From positions 27,519-37,600 of the forward strand of contig JABUUT010000009.1 in assembly GCA_021443045.1 (NCBI GenBank): 10,082 nt of DNA, read 5' to 3'. Both the position numbers and the translations under genes were made by a program. This document shows positions 6,528 to 10,082 of this stretch, in pieces. How positions within the stretch are numbered: the stretch's first letter is position 1; each line of letters starts with the position of its first letter. Source of the DNA: Fibrobacteraceae bacterium. GTDB taxonomy: Bacteria; Fibrobacterota; Fibrobacteria; Fibrobacterales; Fibrobacteraceae. The notes beneath the pieces were generated by a model. That model did no database searches. It saw only the letters and a list, made by a program, of their open reading frames with translations, and was not told where the DNA came from.

Positions 6528-6700
6528 CTTCTTATTTAGCGCACTATGGCATTTCCATATTTTTTAAATCACCCTAACTAAAAAATATTTTTGATTACGA
6601 ATAAAAAATAGGGTAAATTCAAAGGTTACATAGATAAATTGTCAGTGTATCACATTTTTACAACTTTAACAAAACTGTATCATTCCCAACTTGGTAGAAT

Positions 6701-6730
6701 ATAGAAAAGTGTCGGCGCTTCCGCCGACAC
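6701..6730 (-). terminator. Strong intrinsic terminator of the GH95 gene
   Basis: A perfect 9-base-pair GC-rich stem, GTGTCGGCG/CGCCGACAC (6709-6717 and 6722-6730), with a 4-base loop (GAAG on the transcript). On the minus strand it is followed by TTTTCTAT. It starts 30 bases after the GH95 stop codon, so GH95 and GH2 probably are not read through as one transcript. Confidence 0.88.
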
Positions 6731-6734
6731 CTTA

Positions 6735-6749
6735 GGGGGTATATGAGAA
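6735..6749 (-). other. Pre-terminator motif in the GH95 3' untranslated region
   Basis: The plus strand reads GGGGGTATATGAGAA, which in the transcript is UUCUCAUAUACCCCC. It lies between the GH95 stop and its terminator and ends four bases before the stem. It matches the motif at 2488-2506 apart from one missing TA dinucleotide. Confidence 0.5.
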
Positions 6750-6760
6750 TTCTGTACAAA

Positions 6761-9709
6761 CTAACGAATATCTACAGGAATAATATTCCCATTACTGGAA
6801 GAACCATAAAGACGTAAGAAATATTTTCCCTTGGCAAGAGACGATGTACTAATATGGTACGAGCCTGCACCATTCAAAGTCTTAGAAAGGCAAAGCACGC
6901 CCTGAATATCGTACAAGTAAACCTTTACAGATCCAGACACATTCGAAACAAGCTCTAAATGACCATCTACCACTGAAGCAGAAACATCTTTGAGGTTGTT
7001 CAACACCAACGGTTGCAAGCTAGTTCCCGCTTCAGAAATTTTAAACCAGTCCACATTCAGCAAGTACGAATCTTCACCGGAAAATTCCAAGGTGAGGGTC
7101 TGCTCACCCTTTTCAAGTTTTACAGCAACCATGGCGCTATAAAAATCGGTCCACCCTGTGGTTTTTGTAGTATCTACAACCACCGTTCCCAAAACACCGC
7201 CGGCCTCATTTTTTATGGTAATGGTATTTGATGTTACAGATGCAGTACCCACACTAATTTCCACGTCATAGCTGCCACTAGCAGGCACATTAATGCGATA
7301 GCTGGCATAGTCCCCATCGTTAATAAAGCCAATATCCTGGCCACCATTTTCAAGGTCTTCAATCTGAATTCCCTTCATGGAGCTGTAGGCTTCAGCCTCA
7401 ATTTTACCAGGAATGGTCACCGTTGGTTCTTCCTTGGTGGTTATCATCAAGGAGCCATCTAGTTTGTACACGCCACCACGAATGGTCTTGTAAGTTTGGG
7501 TATTATCGCCATGACGAACCACCAATTCGTTTCCACTTAAAGAAGAAATCTCTACGCTCTTTAACTTTTTATCTTCCCATTCCATGGAGGTAATTTCAAA
7601 GTTGCCACGAGCCTTAATGCCCCGGGCATATCCCGTTTTCCATACATCTGGAAGGGCCGGCAGCAAATCGATAAATCCAGACTGGCTTTGCACCAACATT
7701 TCATTAACACCCGAAACCGCACCAAAGTTCCCATCAATTTGGAAAGGCGGATGGGCATCAAAAAGGTTGTTGTAAGTTTTATCGGGAGTAAGTAGCAAGC
7801 GAACCAATTGGTATGCGTGATTGCCATCCAAAAGTCGGGCCCAGAAATTGATTTTCCATGCCAAGGACCAACCGGTAGCATCGTCTCCACGCTGAGTTAA
7901 AGTGGTCTTTGCGGCTTCAGCCAAATCCTTTGTGGTTCTAGGAGAAATTTGGTTGGCCGGGAAAAGACCGTACAAGTGGGATACATGGCGGTGTTTGTTG
8001 TTAGGGTCATCCCAATCAAGAAACCATTCCTGAAGTTGTTTGTATTTGCCAATTTGGTGTGGAGGAAGCCTGTCTATCGCCGATTCCAACTGTTTTACAA
8101 AATCGGCATCCTTCCCAAGAATTTTAGCCGCTTCAGCCGTTGCAGTAAAGGCATCGCGGATAATTTGAATATCCATGGTAGAAGCAAAGGCAGCGTAGGC
8201 TCCACCATGATCCAATTCGGGAGACACACTAGGATTTGTTACAAGATAATTCTTTCCGCTAACGGGCTCCTCAACCATTGTGGCCAGGTAAAATTCACAG
8301 GCGCTCTTCATGGCATCGTAAATTTCATTTAGGAAGGCATCGTCCTGGTTAAAGCGGTAAAAGTCGTACACATGGGCAGAAAGCCAGCCAGAGCCCATGG
8401 GCCAAAAACCCCAGGCGCCATCAATAGGAGCGGTTTTATTCCACAAATCGGTGTTATGATGAAGAACCCAGCCCTTGTCGGTACCCCAATGTTCCTTGGC
8501 GGTTTCCTTACCTGGGCCCACCAAACCTTTTACCTTTTCAACCAACGGGAAAGTACATTCGTGAAGGTTTGCACTTTCGGCCATCCAGTAGTTCATTTCC
8601 AAATTGATGTTGGTTGTATATTTGCTACCCCAAATTGGGTTTGTATCAATGTTCCAAATACCCTGCAGGTTAGCAGGCTGCGACCCCTTGCGGGAACAAG
8701 AAATTAAAAGATAACGACCAAATTGGTAGTGGAGACGAACAAGCCCCGGGTCATTGGTAGAATTAAAGGCAGCCACACGTTTTTCAGTAGTCATGTTGGC
8801 AGTAGTTTCTTCGCCCAAGTGGATATCAACACGGTTGAAAATGGCCTGATAGTCTGCCAGATGGTCCTTGAATACATCTTCAAAACTCTTCTTAGATACA
8901 GCAGAGATGGCTTCTTCAGCCAGAGTTTCCTGTTTGCCATTCAAATTGTTATAGGCAATAAAGTTGGTAGAAATATTCAGGTAGAATGTGGCAGAATTGG
9001 CACCGCTGATGTTGATTTTGTTATTTACAATATCAACCTTGCCGCCATCGGTTTGTGTTACAATGCGAATCTGGTATTTTACCGCATCGGAACCGGAATT
9101 AAGGTAGAGTACATTACCAGAACTTCCCTGACTGTTGGCAAAAGGACAGTCCAGGTAGGCGCTAAAATTCAATGCTCCAGCCTTGTCGGCGGATACTCTA
9201 AATACAAGAATTTTATCGGGATAGCTACCAAAATATTCTCTGGTATACTTAACGCCATCTGCAGTGTAGGTCGTTTTAGCCACACCTGTTTTTAAATCCA
9301 GTTCACGGTAATAATCGGAGCCTTTCTGACTGCCAAAGTCAAAATAAAAATTACCTGCAGGCAAAAAGTGAGACATGCCCCAGCCAATCATTTGGCCTAA
9401 GGTTCCATCGGCATCCTTGTAGTTGCCCGCAAAAATTTGGGAACGGGCCTTTTCCAGATTGTTGTATGCTCCGGCCTTATTGTTGTTGCCAGGGCGATCG
9501 CTCCAAATGGTACTTTCATTAAGGGCTATGCGATCTTTGCCAACACCTCCGTAAATCATGGCTCCCATGTAGCCATTACCAATAGGAAGAGCATTGGTAA
9601 AAGTTGTACCCGCATCTCCATCGTACCAGAGTTTTAAATCATCCTTGATTTCCGCAGAAAAAGCTGCAGTAGACAGCAGTGCTACAAAAAAGACTACCAA
9701 TTTTTTCAT
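6761..9709 (-). CDS. Secreted GH95 alpha-L-fucosidase-type glycosidase with CBM6-like module and C-terminal sorting domain
   Basis: The protein has 982 residues. The signal peptide MKKLVVFFVALLSTAAFSA ends at residue 19. The GH95 domain starts at LWYDG (residue 27) with LPIGNGYMGAMIYGG and NESTIWSDRPG in an N-terminal beta domain (to about 255); a helical linker and an (alpha/alpha)6 barrel (to about 690) follow, then a short beta domain. Residues matching the Bifidobacterium bifidum AfcA active site are Asn367 and Asn369 (TTNINLEMNYW), Glu498 (NPSVSPE) and Asp659 (PPFQIDGNFG). GH95 enzymes are inverting; most release alpha-1,2-linked L-fucose, some act on alpha-L-galactose, and I cannot decide between them by eye. 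A CBM6-like module (766-893, DGDYASY, NVDWFKI) and a sorting-like beta domain (905-982, VYLYDIQG, GKYFLRLYG) follow. Start: GGAG lies six bases before ATG 9709; ATG 9712 is directly adjacent, and ATG 9730 lies upstream of the GGAG. It has its own terminator. Confidence 0.92.
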   Translation of the reverse strand: MKKLVVFFVALLSTAAFSAEIKDDLKLWYDGDAGTTFTNALPIGNGYMGAMIYGGVGKDRIALNESTIWSDRPGNNNKAGAYNNLEKARSQIFAGNYKDADGTLGQMIGWGMSHFLPAGNFYFDFGSQKGSDYYRELDLKTGVAKTTYTADGVKYTREYFGSYPDKILVFRVSADKAGALNFSAYLDCPFANSQGSSGNVLYLNSGSDAVKYQIRIVTQTDGGKVDIVNNKINISGANSATFYLNISTNFIAYNNLNGKQETLAEEAISAVSKKSFEDVFKDHLADYQAIFNRVDIHLGEETTANMTTEKRVAAFNSTNDPGLVRLHYQFGRYLLISCSRKGSQPANLQGIWNIDTNPIWGSKYTTNINLEMNYWMAESANLHECTFPLVEKVKGLVGPGKETAKEHWGTDKGWVLHHNTDLWNKTAPIDGAWGFWPMGSGWLSAHVYDFYRFNQDDAFLNEIYDAMKSACEFYLATMVEEPVSGKNYLVTNPSVSPELDHGGAYAAFASTMDIQIIRDAFTATAEAAKILGKDADFVKQLESAIDRLPPHQIGKYKQLQEWFLDWDDPNNKHRHVSHLYGLFPANQISPRTTKDLAEAAKTTLTQRGDDATGWSLAWKINFWARLLDGNHAYQLVRLLLTPDKTYNNLFDAHPPFQIDGNFGAVSGVNEMLVQSQSGFIDLLPALPDVWKTGYARGIKARGNFEITSMEWEDKKLKSVEISSLSGNELVVRHGDNTQTYKTIRGGVYKLDGSLMITTKEEPTVTIPGKIEAEAYSSMKGIQIEDLENGGQDIGFINDGDYASYRINVPASGSYDVEISVGTASVTSNTITIKNEAGGVLGTVVVDTTKTTGWTDFYSAMVAVKLEKGEQTLTLEFSGEDSYLLNVDWFKISEAGTSLQPLVLNNLKDVSASVVDGHLELVSNVSGSVKVYLYDIQGVLCLSKTLNGAGSYHISTSSLAKGKYFLRLYGSSSNGNIIPVDIR

Positions 9710-9715
9710 CATGTT

Positions 9716-9719
9716 CTCC
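9716..9719 (-). promoter_or_regulatory. Ribosome binding site of the GH95 gene
   Basis: GGAG (within AGGAG) six bases before ATG 9709 and only three before ATG 9712. The six-base spacing is that used by the other three genes, so 9709 is preferred. Confidence 0.7.
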
Positions 9720-9888
9720 TGTACCTTCAATCGTCCCAGTTCAAAAAATATTTTCTTTTAGCCGTTTCAACGTTATGCATAAAGAGCAAAATCTTGATAA
9801 ATTATCCATACCCATAGTCATAAAAATTCAGGACCACCTGCAAAAACCATGTGTCAAGTAAAACAAGGTTTTCATTAGTCGGTTATTT
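9720..9888. other. Upstream region of the GH95 gene, no confident promoter
   Basis: AT-rich non-coding DNA. Two short palindromes are visible: TTATGCATAA (9773-9782) and GATAAATTATC (9796-9806). A minus-strand TTGACA (9852-9857) has no -10 box at a normal distance. The GH95 promoter is probably within this stretch, but I cannot place it. Confidence 0.35.
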
Positions 9889-9889
9889 T

Positions 9890-9914
9890 AGCTATCAGCA
9901 GTCAGCTATTAGCG
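9890..9914. repeat. Short direct repeat AGCTATYAGCR
   Basis: AGCTATCAGCA (9890-9900) and AGCTATTAGCG (9904-9914) are 14 bases apart and end two bases before the first right-hand hairpin repeat. Similar GATAACTG/CACTGATAA sequence closes the window (10064-10082), suggesting a composite of short intergenic repeats. Confidence 0.5.
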
Positions 9915-9916
9915 GT

Positions 9917-9950
9917 GTCATCCTGAACGGCACCCGCCGTGAAGGATCCA
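9917..9950 (+). repeat. Dispersed hairpin repeat, copy 2
   Basis: It begins GTCATCCTGAACGGC and ends GTGAAGGATCCA, followed by GTAGAAT. Outer arms ATCCT/AGGAT and inner arms ACGGC/GCCGT are separated by GA opposite GA, with loop ACCC. It is nearly identical to the copy at 10001-10034 and in opposite orientation to the diverged copy at 866-899. There is no coding role and no T-tract. Confidence 0.8.
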
Positions 9951-10000
9951 GTAGAATGTGGTATCAATTATTAATGGTAAATGTTAATGATTAACATCTT

Positions 10001-10034
10001 GTCATCCTGAACGGCATTCGCCGTGAAGGATCCA
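10001..10034 (+). repeat. Dispersed hairpin repeat, copy 3
   Basis: It begins GTCATCCTGAACGGC and ends GTGAAGGATCCA, followed by CAGAAT. It has the same arms as the copy at 9917-9950; only the loop (ATTC instead of ACCC) differs within the 34 bases. The two copies start 84 bases apart in direct orientation, separated by AT-rich sequence. Confidence 0.8.
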
Positions 10035-10082
10035 CAGAATATCCATATGAGTATGCAAATACCGATAACTGGCCACTGATAA

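Larger units (their letters stand above)
6421..6708. other. Leader and promoter region of the GH2 gene
   Basis: AT-rich non-coding DNA between the GH95 terminator and the GH2 start. A possible minus-strand promoter is CTGACA (6640-6645), 17 bases, then TTGAAT (6617-6622), each a partial match to sigma-70 boxes; it would give a leader of roughly 190 bases. TGTATCA occurs twice as a direct repeat, at 6646-6652 and 6676-6682, 30 bases apart, just upstream of that candidate. The palindrome at 6510-6527 lies in the leader. None of this is conclusive. Confidence 0.3.

Noticed and set aside
1006..9709. All genes as one operon
   Set aside because: Each complete gene is followed by its own hairpin with a T-tract, and the gaps are 171 to 340 bases, so separate transcripts are more likely. 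Readthrough cannot be excluded.
9852..9857. TTGACA on the minus strand as the -35 box of the GH95 promoter
   Set aside because: No acceptable -10 box lies 16-19 bases downstream.
9890..10082. Insertion sequence end
   Set aside because: There are short repeats but no transposase fragment, terminal inverted repeat pair or target-site duplication in the window.

Overview
The window most likely comes from a Fibrobacter-type bacterium (phylum Fibrobacterota), probably a gut or rumen plant-fibre degrader. This rests on recognition, not on a search. The supporting signs are surface lipoproteins with long Ser-rich (SSSS) linkers, secreted glycoside hydrolases that end in a CBM6-like module plus a C-terminal type IX secretion-like sorting domain, and moderate GC content.

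All genes lie on the minus strand, so transcription runs right to left. From the upstream end: repeat-rich intergenic DNA (9710-10082); a secreted GH95 enzyme, an alpha-L-fucosidase-type glycosidase (6761-9709); a 340-base gap with its terminator and the GH2 leader; a secreted GH2 LacZ-like beta-galactosidase (2512-6420); a terminator and a leader with a G9 tract; an alpha/beta-hydrolase (esterase-like) lipoprotein (1006-2328); a 328-base gap with a terminator, a dispersed hairpin repeat, a second G9 tract and a palindrome; and the first 225 codons of a paralogous lipoprotein that runs off the left edge (1-677). The three complete genes each have their own intrinsic terminator or terminator-like hairpin, so they look like separate transcription units. 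All four start codons sit exactly six bases after a GGAG ribosome binding site.

A coherent reading, which is inference, is a small hemicellulose side-chain locus. GH95 would remove terminal alpha-L-fucose (or alpha-L-galactose) and GH2 the beta-galactose beneath it, as in fucosylated xyloglucan. The lipoprotein hydrolases might remove ester groups such as O-acetyl. The two glycosidases look exported and attached to or released from the cell surface, each carrying its own carbohydrate-binding module.

The most unusual signals are non-coding. There are two G9 homopolymer tracts upstream of the duplicated lipoprotein genes. A 15-17 base motif sits exactly four bases before the terminator stem of both glycosidase genes. 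A dispersed hairpin repeat occurs in three copies with a compensatory stem change and a GA/GA internal loop. I saw no RNA gene, CRISPR array, insertion sequence or phage gene.
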